Source of the DNA: JBCDBD01 sp039184335
GTDB taxonomy: Bacteria; Bacteroidota; Bacteroidia; Flavobacteriales; Flavobacteriaceae
Reading direction: 5' to 3'
DNA length: 64,000 nt
NCBI GenBank assembly: GCA_039184335.1
Contig: JBCDBD010000005.1
Location: 62,001 to 126,000 of the forward strand
The notes beneath the pieces are model-generated. The model worked only from the letters and a program-made list of their open reading frames with translations, was not told the DNA's origin and made no database searches. The position numbers and the translations under genes were made by a program. Positions 7,648 to 16,132 of the stretch are shown piece after piece (the first letter of the stretch is position 1; each line of letters starts with the position of its first letter).

Positions 7648-10035
7648 ATGAAAAAAATCACCCTTCTTTTTTTGACCCTACTTGCACAACAAATTACCGC
7701 CCAAACGGGTACCCTTAAAGGAACAGTGATTGACAAACAATCAGAAAATCCTTTGGAAGGCGCGACGGTAGAACTGCTCAATACCCAAATTGCCACCGGT
7801 GTGATTACCGACTTTGATGGCAAATTTATTTTGAAAGATGTTCCGGTCGGCAGGCAGACCATACGCATCAGTTTTATAGGATACGAAAGTACGACCCTAC
7901 CCAATATCATCGTCACTTCTGGAAAGGATGTGACGCTTACCATACCCCTCTTGGAATCTTTCGATCAACTGGACGAAATTGTGCTCACTATAGAAACCAA
8001 TAAAGATAGACCCTTAAACAAGGCTGCCACGGTTTCGGCACGACAGTTTGGGATTGAGGAAGTGACCCGTTTTTCAGGTGGGCGTAGTGATGTTGGGCGC
8101 CTTGCTGCGAATTTTGCTGGGGTATCCACTCCCGATGATAGCCGTAACGATATTGTGGTGAGAGGCAATTCCCCTACTGGATTATTGTGGCGTTTAGAGG
8201 GCATCCCCATTCCGAACCCTAACCATTTTGCAGCTTTTGGCACGACCGGTGGCCCTGTTTCGGCCATAAATCCCAACCTGTTGAAAAACTCTGACTTTAT
8301 CACCTCAGCTTTTCCAGCAGAATATGGTAATGCCCTTGGGGGAGTGTTCGATCTTGGTTTTCGTACCGGTAATACAGATGATTACGAATTTACAGCCCAA
8401 GCAGGGCTTTTCAGTGGTGTCGAAGCTAATGCTGAAGGACCTATGGGAAAGAACAATGGTTCCTTTTTACTGGCTGCAAGGTATTCGTTTGCTTCATTGG
8501 TAGGAGCAGGGGCAGGTGGAGCTTCTACGGCGGTTCCAGACTATACCGATATTTCTTTCAATGTCGATTTTGGAAAGGGCAATCTGGGTAATTTTTCCAT
8601 TTTTGGCATTCTGGCCACTTCAAATATTGAATTTCTGGGAGATGATATCGAAGATACCGATTTGTTTGCCTCTGAAGATGAAGACCTTTTTGTTGATTCA
8701 AAAATTGGTGTTTTGGGCATCAAACATCGCCTTAATATCGGAAGCAATGCCTATTTGCGGACGATTGCCGGGGTTTCTGCGACACAAAGTCAGATCAATG
8801 CTGATCGTTTTATTGATAAAGATACTCCTGAAGAACGTTCCCTGCCTTATTTTGATACAGATGATATCGAGGGAAGGCTTACCCTATCCACACTCTTCAA
8901 TGCCAAAGTCAGCAATAAGGTAACCATAAGAACAGGGGTCTTGTTAGAAAATCTTATTGTGGAATCCTTGCTCCGTGATCGTGAAGAACAACCTGATAAT
9001 GATGGAGATGGTGATCCTGACCTGGTTACCCTCAGAGACGTCGACGAATCGTTCGTAATGCTTCAACACTACCTTCAAGGAAGGTTTCGATTGACTGAAA
9101 AATTGACATTGAATACAGGACTGCACGGTCTGTACAGCTCTCTCAACGAACAGTATGTCTTTGAACCCCGTGTAGGGCTGAAATATGACATTTCGAATGC
9201 ACAAAGCCTCAGTTTTGGATACGGTTTGCACCACCAAGCTGTTCAATTGCCCCTGCTTTTTCTTAATGAGAACATTAATGGTGAAGCGGTACAGACCAAC
9301 CGTGACCTTGATTTTGTGCGCAGTGCCCATTATGTACTTGGTTATGATGTAAAACTGGCTCCCAGTTGGCGTGGTAAAGTCGAAGTGTACTATCAAGATA
9401 TCAATAACGCGGCCGTAGAATCGTTCCCATCCAGTTACTCTTCTTTGACAGAAGGTGCCGATTTTGTTTTTGATACGGATCGCGTATCACTGGTAAATGA
9501 TGGAACTGGGTTCAACCAAGGGGTTGAGTTTACGCTTGAAAAATTTTTCAGTAAAGGATACTACGGTCTACTGACCGGTTCTTTTTTCGAGGGTAAATAT
9601 GAGGGCAGTGACCGCATCGAGCGAAACACGCCCTTCAACAACGGTTATGTGATCAATTTTTTGACCGGAAGGGAATTCATGTTGGGGGCGTCAAGTAGAA
9701 ATGTGCTGTTTGTAGACACCAGGTTGGCCACATCGGGCGGACAATATTTTACCCCCATCGATTTAGAGGCTTCACAACAAGCAGGCTTTGAGGTTGAACA
9801 AGAAGATTTAGCTTTTAGTGAGCGCTTCGATAGCTACTTTCGCTGGGATATCAAGTTTGGTATTCGTATCAACAGCAAAACCAAAAAACAATCGCACCAA
9901 TTTTATCTCGATCTTCAAAACGTCACCAATAACGATAACATTTTCGTAAGACGTTATAACCGCCTTACAGCACAGGTAGACGAAGTCAATCAAATTGGGT
10001 TCTTCCCAGATTTTGGGTACAAATTTCAGTTTTAA
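7648..10035 (+). CDS. TonB-dependent outer-membrane receptor with carboxypeptidase-like plug extension
   Basis: A 795-residue receptor. A signal peptide (about 1-18) is followed by a CarboxypepD_reg-like beta domain (about 22-95, G-T-V-I-D-K then F-D-G-K-F-I-L), a plug domain with R-N-D-I-V-V-R-G-N-S-P-T-G, and a beta barrel ending in the aromatic G-Y-K-F-Q-F. It should import a substrate driven by TonB. No SusD-like partner lies nearby, so glycan import of the SusCD kind is unlikely. It diverges from a LytS/LytTR pair that may control it, and is followed after 11 bp by a short-chain dehydrogenase. Confidence 0.9.
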   Translation: MKKITLLFLTLLAQQITAQTGTLKGTVIDKQSENPLEGATVELLNTQIATGVITDFDGKFILKDVPVGRQTIRISFIGYESTTLPNIIVTSGKDVTLTIPLLESFDQLDEIVLTIETNKDRPLNKAATVSARQFGIEEVTRFSGGRSDVGRLAANFAGVSTPDDSRNDIVVRGNSPTGLLWRLEGIPIPNPNHFAAFGTTGGPVSAINPNLLKNSDFITSAFPAEYGNALGGVFDLGFRTGNTDDYEFTAQAGLFSGVEANAEGPMGKNNGSFLLAARYSFASLVGAGAGGASTAVPDYTDISFNVDFGKGNLGNFSIFGILATSNIEFLGDDIEDTDLFASEDEDLFVDSKIGVLGIKHRLNIGSNAYLRTIAGVSATQSQINADRFIDKDTPEERSLPYFDTDDIEGRLTLSTLFNAKVSNKVTIRTGVLLENLIVESLLRDREEQPDNDGDGDPDLVTLRDVDESFVMLQHYLQGRFRLTEKLTLNTGLHGLYSSLNEQYVFEPRVGLKYDISNAQSLSFGYGLHHQAVQLPLLFLNENINGEAVQTNRDLDFVRSAHYVLGYDVKLAPSWRGKVEVYYQDINNAAVESFPSSYSSLTEGADFVFDTDRVSLVNDGTGFNQGVEFTLEKFFSKGYYGLLTGSFFEGKYEGSDRIERNTPFNNGYVINFLTGREFMLGASSRNVLFVDTRLATSGGQYFTPIDLEASQQAGFEVEQEDLAFSERFDSYFRWDIKFGIRINSKTKKQSHQFYLDLQNVTNNDNIFVRRYNRLTAQVDEVNQIGFFPDFGYKFQF

Positions 10036-10046
10036 AAACCCCTGAT

Positions 10047-10853
10047 ATGCAAATGACCCATCATTTCAAACAAAAATTAGTAGATCGGTACGGGCCATGG
10101 GCGTTGATTACCGGAGCATCTTCGGGTATCGGGAAGGAGTTGTCAAAACTGTTGGCCGAAGCGGGATTGCATCTCATTCTTAGTGGCCGGAACAAGACCG
10201 CACTTCAAGAACTGAGCGCAGAATTGGAAGATACCCATGGCATTGTCACCGACAGCATCGTAACCGATATCTCATCTGCTACCAACATTATGAAACTTAT
10301 TGATAGTTTGGGGGATTTGCCTATTGGACTTTTTGTGGCATCTGCTGGTTTTGGCACTTCAGGAGAATTCATTAAATCAAAACTCGACCGGGAAGTTGAC
10401 ATGCTTCAAGTAAACACCTTGGCCTTGATGATATTGACCCATCATTTTGCGCAAAGGTTTGCAGCACAAAAAAGAGGGGGTATCATTTTAATGAGTTCCA
10501 TCGTTGGTTTTCAGGGTACGCCAAATGCGGCCCACTATGGAGCCACAAAAGCATATGTACAAGCATTGGGGGAAGGACTCTACTATGAGCTCAAAACCTA
10601 TGGGGTAGATGTACTTGCAGCAGCTCCAGGGCCTGTACACAGTGGTTTTGCTAGGGTGGCGAATATGCAGATGGGCAATGCCCTTGAACCATCACAAGTT
10701 GGTCTGCCCATTCTCAAGGCCCTGGGTAAAAAGTCTACCGTATTTCCGGGCAATCTGACCAAAATCTTGATATTCGGCCTACGCACCGTGCCCCGATGGG
10801 GAAAGATACGAATTATGAAGTTCGTCATGGGCGGAATGACCAAACACCAATAG
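10047..10853 (+). CDS. Short-chain dehydrogenase/reductase (SDR)
   Basis: A 268-residue classical SDR. The cofactor loop T-G-A-S-S-G-I-G is at 22-29, the N-A-G region appears as A-S-A-G at about 98-101, catalytic serine at 150-151 and Y164-x-x-x-K168. R48 after the second strand favours NADP(H). It resembles the DltE/YqjQ-like SDRs annotated as ketoacyl or fatty reductases, but the substrate cannot be read from sequence. It lies 11 bp after the TonB receptor and just before the membrane-anchored DinB-like gene, so all three may be co-transcribed. Confidence 0.88.
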   Translation: MQMTHHFKQKLVDRYGPWALITGASSGIGKELSKLLAEAGLHLILSGRNKTALQELSAELEDTHGIVTDSIVTDISSATNIMKLIDSLGDLPIGLFVASAGFGTSGEFIKSKLDREVDMLQVNTLALMILTHHFAQRFAAQKRGGIILMSSIVGFQGTPNAAHYGATKAYVQALGEGLYYELKTYGVDVLAAAPGPVHSGFARVANMQMGNALEPSQVGLPILKALGKKSTVFPGNLTKILIFGLRTVPRWGKIRIMKFVMGGMTKHQ

Positions 10854-10879
10854 CAATCGTAAAACCATCTATTTTGAGA

Positions 10880-11419
10880 ATGAAACTAATCTTAACGTCA
10901 GCGATCTTCCTTTTATCGATTGTGCTTTTATTTTTAGGCTTACAAAACCAACACGACAAAACTATGTTTTTAGCAAATAAACTGACCGAACTCAAAGGGT
11001 ATATGAAATATCGTGATTGTGTGAACATTGAAGTTTCAAAAGTGCCTGTAGCCTGGCATTTGGACCATAGTCTACGAACCATCAACGAAATTTACAAGGC
11101 AGTCAAAAATTCAGACCCCGAACAGTATAGGAGCGATATAAACCTAGGCCGTTCCTTGGTACTGTTCACCAACAAAATACCAAGAGGTAAGGCAAAAGCC
11201 CCTACAATCGTGGTACCGCCCGATACCATCTATACCGACAGCTTGCAGCTACACTTCAATGAAGCATGGACAACTATGAAAGCCTATGACTCATTGCCAA
11301 AGAAGGCCTTTTTTACACATCCCTATTTGGGGTTCCTCAAAAAAAGGACTGCGAAGCGCTTTATTGAGATACATACCGAGCACCATTTAAAGATTATAAG
11401 AGACATTCTTAAAGAATAA
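10880..11419 (+). CDS. Membrane-anchored DinB-like (DUF1569-type) protein
   Basis: About 179 residues starting at ATG 10880; the longer reading overlaps the SDR gene and is not convincing. An N-terminal hydrophobic segment (about 3-20) is followed by a helical domain with V-P-V-A-W-H-L-D-H-S and, near the C-terminus, E-I-H-T-E-H-H-L-K-I. The spaced histidines are typical of DinB/DUF1569 four-helix metal-binding proteins, which include thiol transferases, though most members are cytosolic and unanchored. I infer the family from these motifs. It overlaps no gene and converges on the next minus-strand gene. Confidence 0.6.
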   Translation: MKLILTSAIFLLSIVLLFLGLQNQHDKTMFLANKLTELKGYMKYRDCVNIEVSKVPVAWHLDHSLRTINEIYKAVKNSDPEQYRSDINLGRSLVLFTNKIPRGKAKAPTIVVPPDTIYTDSLQLHFNEAWTTMKAYDSLPKKAFFTHPYLGFLKKRTAKRFIEIHTEHHLKIIRDILKE

Positions 11420-11422
11420 AAA

Positions 11423-12103
11423 CTACTCCATAGATTCACAAGGTTCTATATATGCATCGATAATATCTTGGGTTATTGGCTTTAAGGTTTTTCCATTGGT
11501 TGGGTGTTTTCCACAAAAGTTAAAAAAAGTTATCCGATTGCCCGATCTATCATACCACAACATAGGATTACTGTCCTTAAAAAACGTAGTGGTATCACAA
11601 GGATAAATACGTCTCATGCTATCTATCGCATTCTTGTTCAAAACAGTTTCATTTGAAAGCCCCGAACATCGCGCCCTTTCGTAATGGTCTTCTACCCATA
11701 GCATACAATTTTTCTGATAATAATGGTATACAAAAAAAATAAGTCCTGCCAATAACACAGAATTGGTCGATAAGCTTAACATCAAACAGGTTCTACATTT
11801 CTTTATTCTCCTTTTGGCAACATCCCTTCTTAGGTAGTCATTATAGTCCTTATACCCAATATATTCACTTAGAACATTAAGGTTGATTTTGTTTGGCCTT
11901 TTCCGTTCTCTCATAATCCCCCGAACATAGCCATCATAGTATCTGATCAACGTCCTTTCCTTAATCTTTTCTCCAAAAGTCCTTTCAAGATAGCTTGAAA
12001 GACCGTATCCGGTTTTCTCATTCGACTCTTCCCCCGCCTTTTCAAATACCAAACCCATCAACTCTTGTATTGCCCTGTTTGATTTATCGGAAGTTGTCTT
12101 CAT
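11423..12103 (-). CDS. Unrecognised single-pass membrane protein
   Basis: A 226-residue protein I cannot assign. The N-terminal part (about 1-105) is charged and helical with Y-L-E-R-T-F-G-E-K-I and Y-I-G-Y-K-D-Y-N-D-Y-L, which could be a helical DNA- or protein-binding module. A basic stretch R-R-I-K-K precedes one membrane span (about 112-130). The C-terminal domain outside the span carries four cysteines, which may pair. This resembles an anti-sigma or membrane-tethered regulator layout, but that is only inference. The four phased ATGTCA repeats start 45 bp upstream of its ATG. Confidence 0.7.
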   Translation of the reverse strand: MKTTSDKSNRAIQELMGLVFEKAGEESNEKTGYGLSSYLERTFGEKIKERTLIRYYDGYVRGIMRERKRPNKINLNVLSEYIGYKDYNDYLRRDVAKRRIKKCRTCLMLSLSTNSVLLAGLIFFVYHYYQKNCMLWVEDHYERARCSGLSNETVLNKNAIDSMRRIYPCDTTTFFKDSNPMLWYDRSGNRITFFNFCGKHPTNGKTLKPITQDIIDAYIEPCESME

Positions 12104-12440
12104 TAATTAATCAGTTTAAAATCAACTGAATACATTCTGCGCCGTTGATGTCAAATTAATGTCAAAAAGATGTCAGTAAGATGTCAACAATCATCAAGAA
12201 TTATCTGTTTTACTTCATCTCCGATCAGCTTGAGCGATCAAAAGCTAACATAGCAAAACGCAAGTGATGGTTCTTGCGGGAACATGCAATATCAGTCCTG
12301 AAGTTTAAGGGAGGTAAGCCAAGGGCAGCGTATTCATTTCCACTTCCCCAACCATGTTTTTTAGGTCACTGAACCCCGTGGTGAATTCTGGGCAAAAGCC
12401 TGGATAGGGACCCTTTTGTCAAATTTTAAATCAAATTCTT
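12104..12440. other. 337-bp intergenic region with phased repeats and a hairpin
   Basis: No gene is visible. It holds the four ATGTCA repeats (12148-12186) near the minus-strand gene. A 6-bp stem with an 8-nt loop (cgcaag/cttgcg, 12259-12278) lies further along. The remainder is the leader of the small lipoprotein gene at 12441. The hairpin lacks a T-run, so it is not a normal terminator. Confidence 0.5.
12148..12186. repeat. Four direct repeats of ATGTCA with an exact 11-bp period
   Basis: ATGTCA occurs at 12148, 12159, 12170 and 12181, each start exactly 11 bp after the last, so all copies face the same side of the DNA helix. Flanks are AT-rich and loosely shared (A or G on each side). The array lies between two divergent genes and is probably a cooperative binding site, perhaps of the response regulator encoded at 14500 (inference). 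Confidence 0.7.
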
Positions 12441-12596
12441 ATGAAACGCATATCCTTATTGCTTTTAACAACTTTATTTAGCATGTCTTTATTTTCTTGT
12501 GCTAACGATTCCATTGCTGACACCGAATCACTTTTCGATGTACAATCAACAGAAGGCGACGATGGTGATACTGATGAAGATCCCGACGACAACTAA
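12441..12596 (+). CDS. Small acidic lipoprotein (51 residues)
   Basis: ATG at 12441 opens a 51-codon gene. The N-terminus M-K-R-I followed by a hydrophobic run and L-F-S-C is a lipoprotein signal with Cys20 as the modified residue. The mature part of 32 residues is strongly acidic, ending G-D-D-G-D-T-D-E-D-P-D-D-N, and could bind calcium or a basic partner. It has no close match I recognise. The TPR histidine kinase begins 44 bp downstream, so the lipoprotein may be a signal, ligand or accessory of that kinase. Confidence 0.7.
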   Translation: MKRISLLLLTTLFSMSLFSCANDSIADTESLFDVQSTEGDDGDTDEDPDDN

Positions 12597-12640
12597 GATT
12601 TTTCTTAAATCATAGTGCAGTTTTTATTTACTTTAGAGGG

Positions 12641-14488
12641 ATGGAACCTAATCGTGTTTTATCCCTCTTTTTTCAAGTGACCATTTATCTAGTCTCCTCT
12701 TATTCATATGCTTTCCCATATTCAGTACCAGTCAGGGATAATTTAATGAAAGAACGACAACCCCTATCAAAATTGGAGAAGCAAGTAAAGAGTTTTGCTT
12801 ATCTCAAGCAATATGACAGTGCTATCGTATATGCCAAGAAAATGTTATTGCTTTCAAGCATGAAAGGAGACAGTATTTCAATGGGCAAAGCCCATTTCAG
12901 GCTTGGTTTTTATCATAAGAAGTTAGACAGTAATGTGACTGCCTTTCGCCATTACAATTTATCGTACCAAATACATCGTTTTCTGGGGGACTCCATCTCA
13001 GCTGCCAGTAGACTAAACTCAATGGCAAACATTCAAAAAAAGCTCGGTGATTTTTCAGGCTGCAGGGTAACAGCTTTAGACGCATTGGCACTCTACAAAG
13101 AGGTTTCAAATTTTGAAAGGCTATCAAGTATATACCATATCATCTCCGTTTCTTTAAAAGAAGAGAAAGGTTATAAAGAAAGTCTAAAATGGAATGATAG
13201 GTTGATAAACCTACTCAATGCCCACAAATCAAAAATTAATCCTGGGAGCAGCCTTGTCTATAAAAACTCACGTGCCAATATTTTGGCAGAATTAAAAGAT
13301 TACGAAACAAGCATTCAAATACTCCAAGACCTACTTGAAGACACAATGTTGGATGAAAACAGGAATGAGTATGCACGGGTGTTGGCAAACCTGGGACGAA
13401 TCAAATGGATGCAAAATGCCAAAAACCATGAAAGTGAGGCCCTTATGTTAAAAGCCCTAGATATGAGAAAAAGCATAAACTCCATTTCGGGCCTCATTGC
13501 AAGCAATGTTCATTTGACCAAATACTATCAAGAAAATAACCCAAAAAAAGCATTGGTCTTTGGCATGAATGCACTTGAAAATGCCAAAAAGCTCAACAAC
13601 CCAATCTCCATTTTAGAAGCTCTGGATTTGATTATTCCCCTAAAGACCAAACTGCAACTGCAACTTGGTGAGGAAGCTGCCCTATACTCAAAAACCCGAA
13701 ATAAATTGGTAGAAACCCAACAAAGGGTGCGGGCCATTTATGCTACTACAAAATACGATAATGAACAGTTGGCCAAAGAAAATTTGATCCTTCAGGCTGA
13801 AACCGCAAAGAAAGACCGTGAAAATGCGATTTACCTATCAGCCATTATACTGTCAACAATGACCATTGCCTTTGTGGTCTATTACAAAAACCAGCAGCAA
13901 AAAAAGGGAAAGGCAATGGCCGCCTATCAAACCGAAACTCGAATCTCAAAAAAAGTACATGACGAACTAGCCAATGATGTATCGGGCATTATGGGGTACA
14001 TAGAACGTACACGCGATACATTGCCAAAGTTAAAAATCAACTTGCTCAACCATTTGAATGATATTTATTTACGTACCCGAGACATCGCTACTGAAACATC
14101 GCGTATTGATTTTGGTAATTTCCCGAATGCCCTAAAAGACCTCATCTTACAGCACCAGACCCACCCCAACCAGGTCATTACCAATTCTTGGAATATCATA
14201 GCCTGGAACGATATCCCCAACCATAAAAAAATGGCCATTTATAGGTCACTGCAAGAACTGTTGGTCAATACCAAAAAACATGCCCAGGCCACACAAACTA
14301 CCCTGGTATTCAAGGATAAAGGAAGAAAAAAGGAACTGGTATATACCGACAATGGTATTGGTTTTGACCCTAATCACAAAGTGCTCAGTGGCCTGAACAA
14401 TGTGGAAACACGCATGCAGGGCATTGGGGGAACCTTTAGCTTTATATCCAACAAAGATGAAGGCTTTAAAGCCAGTATTACCTTTTAA
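12641..14488 (+). CDS. TPR-containing sensor histidine kinase
   Basis: A 615-residue kinase. A short hydrophobic leader (about 6-25) is followed by a TPR-like helical sensor domain (about 45-350), a coiled stretch, one membrane span (about 396-415), a dimerisation helix with H440 in K-K-V-H-D-E-L-A-N-D-V, and an HATPase domain with N543 in L-V-N-T-K-K-H-A and D-N-G-I-G-F-D at 570-576. The layout (periplasmic TPR, short kinase core) is typical of Bacteroidota kinases paired with LuxR-type regulators. The response regulator gene starts 11 bp after its stop. Confidence 0.88.
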   Translation: MEPNRVLSLFFQVTIYLVSSYSYAFPYSVPVRDNLMKERQPLSKLEKQVKSFAYLKQYDSAIVYAKKMLLLSSMKGDSISMGKAHFRLGFYHKKLDSNVTAFRHYNLSYQIHRFLGDSISAASRLNSMANIQKKLGDFSGCRVTALDALALYKEVSNFERLSSIYHIISVSLKEEKGYKESLKWNDRLINLLNAHKSKINPGSSLVYKNSRANILAELKDYETSIQILQDLLEDTMLDENRNEYARVLANLGRIKWMQNAKNHESEALMLKALDMRKSINSISGLIASNVHLTKYYQENNPKKALVFGMNALENAKKLNNPISILEALDLIIPLKTKLQLQLGEEAALYSKTRNKLVETQQRVRAIYATTKYDNEQLAKENLILQAETAKKDRENAIYLSAIILSTMTIAFVVYYKNQQQKKGKAMAAYQTETRISKKVHDELANDVSGIMGYIERTRDTLPKLKINLLNHLNDIYLRTRDIATETSRIDFGNFPNALKDLILQHQTHPNQVITNSWNIIAWNDIPNHKKMAIYRSLQELLVNTKKHAQATQTTLVFKDKGRKKELVYTDNGIGFDPNHKVLSGLNNVETRMQGIGGTFSFISNKDEGFKASITF

Positions 14489-14499
14489 AATGCACCTTC

Positions 14500-15168
14500 A
14501 TGTTCAACAAAGTACTTATTGCAGAAGACCACGGCATTACTGGCTCCGGTTTAAAATCCAGTCTGGCCGATTTGGCCATAGCTGAAATTGAGATTTCCCA
14601 TTACTGTGATGATGCACTGCTAAAAATAAAAGCTGCCCAACAAAAGAAAAGGCCATTTGAAATTTTGATCACCGATCTATCGTTCAAGGAAGATTTTAAA
14701 AGACAAAGCTTGCAATCTGGAGAGGCTTTGATTACAGAGGCCAAAAAAGCCCAACCCTACTTAAAGGTACTGGTATATTCGATAGAACATCGTATCGGGG
14801 TCATCAAACGTTTATTCGAAGTACATGGAATACATGGCTTCGTAGAAAAGAAACGTAAAGACTTCAAAGAAATCGAAGAGGCTATGGGAGCTATTTTCAG
14901 GGGTGACACCTACACTTCACCAGAACTACAGCAAGCTTTACGAAGTTCAGTAAATATTTCAGAATTGGATGATTACGATACCCTATTGCTAAGACTGCTG
15001 AGCAAAGGCTTTAAGCAAGAAGAGATCTCGAAATACTTTCAAAGGAAAAACTATCCTGCTAGCAGTCTACGCAGCATCCAAGACCGATTGGGCAAACTAA
15101 AAATTATCTTTGCTGCAAAAACCCCTACACACTTAGTGGCCAAGGCCATGGAAAAAGGTTTTATCTGA
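14500..15168 (+). CDS. NarL/FixJ-like response regulator with divergent HTH
   Basis: A 222-residue protein. The receiver domain (about 1-125) retains E9/D10 and the phospho-acceptor D59 in L-I-T-D-L-S. The switch residues are Ser in V-Y-S-I-E and the G-F-V-E-K-K lysine. The C-terminal domain (about 150-215) has the spacing of a LuxR-type helix-turn-helix (L-L-S-K-G-F-K-Q-E-E-I-S-K-Y-F), but with S-S-L-R-S-I-Q-D-R-L where the usual T-V-x-x-H-x motif sits, so DNA recognition may differ. Cognate partner of the TPR kinase upstream. Confidence 0.85.
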   Translation: MFNKVLIAEDHGITGSGLKSSLADLAIAEIEISHYCDDALLKIKAAQQKKRPFEILITDLSFKEDFKRQSLQSGEALITEAKKAQPYLKVLVYSIEHRIGVIKRLFEVHGIHGFVEKKRKDFKEIEEAMGAIFRGDTYTSPELQQALRSSVNISELDDYDTLLLRLLSKGFKQEEISKYFQRKNYPASSLRSIQDRLGKLKIIFAAKTPTHLVAKAMEKGFI

Positions 15169-15218
15169 TCTGCATAAACACGCAAGCCATTTCACAGTTA
15201 CTAAACTATGTTTGAACC

Positions 15219-15280
15219 AACCCTTCATATGGTTACGATAGGTCTTGGGGGAGGCTTTTTCATGACACAATTGAAGGGTT
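15219..15280 (+). terminator. Possible terminator of the TPR-kinase operon
   Basis: Complementary arms aacccttca and ttgaagggtt are separated by about 40 nt and followed by a T-run (ttttatt). The long loop makes this weaker than the other terminators here. Confidence 0.35.
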
Positions 15281-15474
15281 TTTTATTCTAAATGAGTGAG
15301 AAGTAGTATGGTTCAAAAATTGATTGGCCTAGACCAACATATATCTTTTGAGGTACCATGCCCATCATCTTTACACATGACTTTATTATTCCGCCAGCAG
15401 CTTATTTAAGTCCAATTTTATGGAGACACTACTTAACTTTTGCTAAAAAGACTGTAGCATCAAATAATTCAGTA

Positions 15475-15636
15475 TTAAGGCACCCTGTTTACTGTTCCGT
15501 ACATTTGCATAAATATTGCAGTCAAACCTGCCAATGCATCCCCTGTTCGATAGGGTGAAGCCCTTGCCATAGCCTCTTTAAGGTTTTTAAATCGATCAAC
15601 CTGATTTTTGAAGGAAAAAAGATAAGGTAATGATAC
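15475..15636 (-). pseudogene. Possible gene remnant, 53 codons
   Basis: A minus-strand reading of 53 codons between two stops, with no ATG near its beginning. Its composition is protein-like, with R-F-K-N-L-K-E-A-M-A-R-A-S-P-Y and D-A-L-A-G-L-T-A-I-F. It could be the tail of a decayed gene. I recognise no family. Confidence 0.25.
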
Positions 15637-15651
15637 TTAATCAACTATAGC

Positions 15652-15786
15652 ATGTTTTGGCCCTTGCCAGGTTATAGCAGTGCCAAACTACCATTGCTAA
15701 ATCACAACAACCAAAATGCCTATGACCAATACGAAGTACCTGGTATGCAGAACTGGTCTATGTTCACAAGCTCTATCCCAATATAA
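15652..15786 (+). pseudogene. Possible gene fragment, 44 codons
   Basis: ATG 15652 opens 44 codons with unusual aromatic and Asn content (F-W-P-L-P-G-Y, L-L-N-H-N-N-Q-N-A-Y-D-Q-Y) ending just inside the terminator of rpmA. It may be the 3' end of a decayed exported-protein gene. No RBS or promoter seen. Confidence 0.2.
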
Positions 15787-15790
15787 AAAA

Positions 15791-15819
15791 AGCCCCCACT
15801 AAGTAACATAGTGGGGGCC
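15791..15819 (-). terminator. Terminator of rplU-rpmA
   Basis: A 9-bp GC-rich stem (gcccccact/agtgggggc) with a 9-nt loop and a T-run in the minus direction, 27 bp after the rpmA stop. Confidence 0.88.
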
Positions 15820-15845
15820 TATTCAGATACCTTGATGTTAAATCA

Positions 15846-16106
15846 CTATGCTTCAAAGGGCTCAATGGAAACAAAGGATTTTCCACCAGCCTTCTTTTCA
15901 AATTTTACAATGCCATCAACCTTGGCATGCAAGGTATGATCCTTGCTAGCATATACATTTTCACCAGGGTTGTGCTTTGTGCCACGCTGTCTCACGATTA
16001 TGTTTCCAGCTATGGCCGCCTGACCACCAAAAATCTTGACGCCCAAGCGTTTCGATTCTGATTCCCTACCGTTTTTTGAACTACCTACACCTTTTTTGTG
16101 TGCCAT
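15846..16106 (-). CDS. rpmA: 50S ribosomal protein L27
   Basis: An 86-residue L27 with the standard opening M-A-H-K-K-G-V-G-S-S-K-N-G-R and the G-N-I-I-V-R-Q-R-G-T core. Its N-terminus reaches the peptidyl-transferase centre. There is no N-terminal cleavage extension of the Firmicutes type. It follows rplU by 26 bp and shares its promoter and terminator. Confidence 0.97.
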   Translation of the reverse strand: MAHKKGVGSSKNGRESESKRLGVKIFGGQAAIAGNIIVRQRGTKHNPGENVYASKDHTLHAKVDGIVKFEKKAGGKSFVSIEPFEA

Positions 16107-16132
16107 GATATTTTGCTTTTAGTTCTTCGCCT

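Larger units (their letters stand above)
15169..15845. other. 677-bp region without an intact gene
   Basis: Apart from terminators at each end there is no complete gene. Two open stretches read like protein but lack a proper start or context (listed separately at 15475 and 15652). A 66-codon plus-strand open frame at 15358 has no protein-like composition and I do not count it. The region may be the remains of lost genes. Confidence 0.5.

Noticed and set aside
12259..12278. Hairpin cgcaag/cttgcg as a terminator or small RNA
   Set aside because: Short stem and no T-run; no independent evidence of an RNA gene.
15358..15558. Plus-strand 66-codon open frame
   Set aside because: Unusual Cys/His composition, no RBS or family likeness, and it overlaps a more protein-like reading on the other strand.
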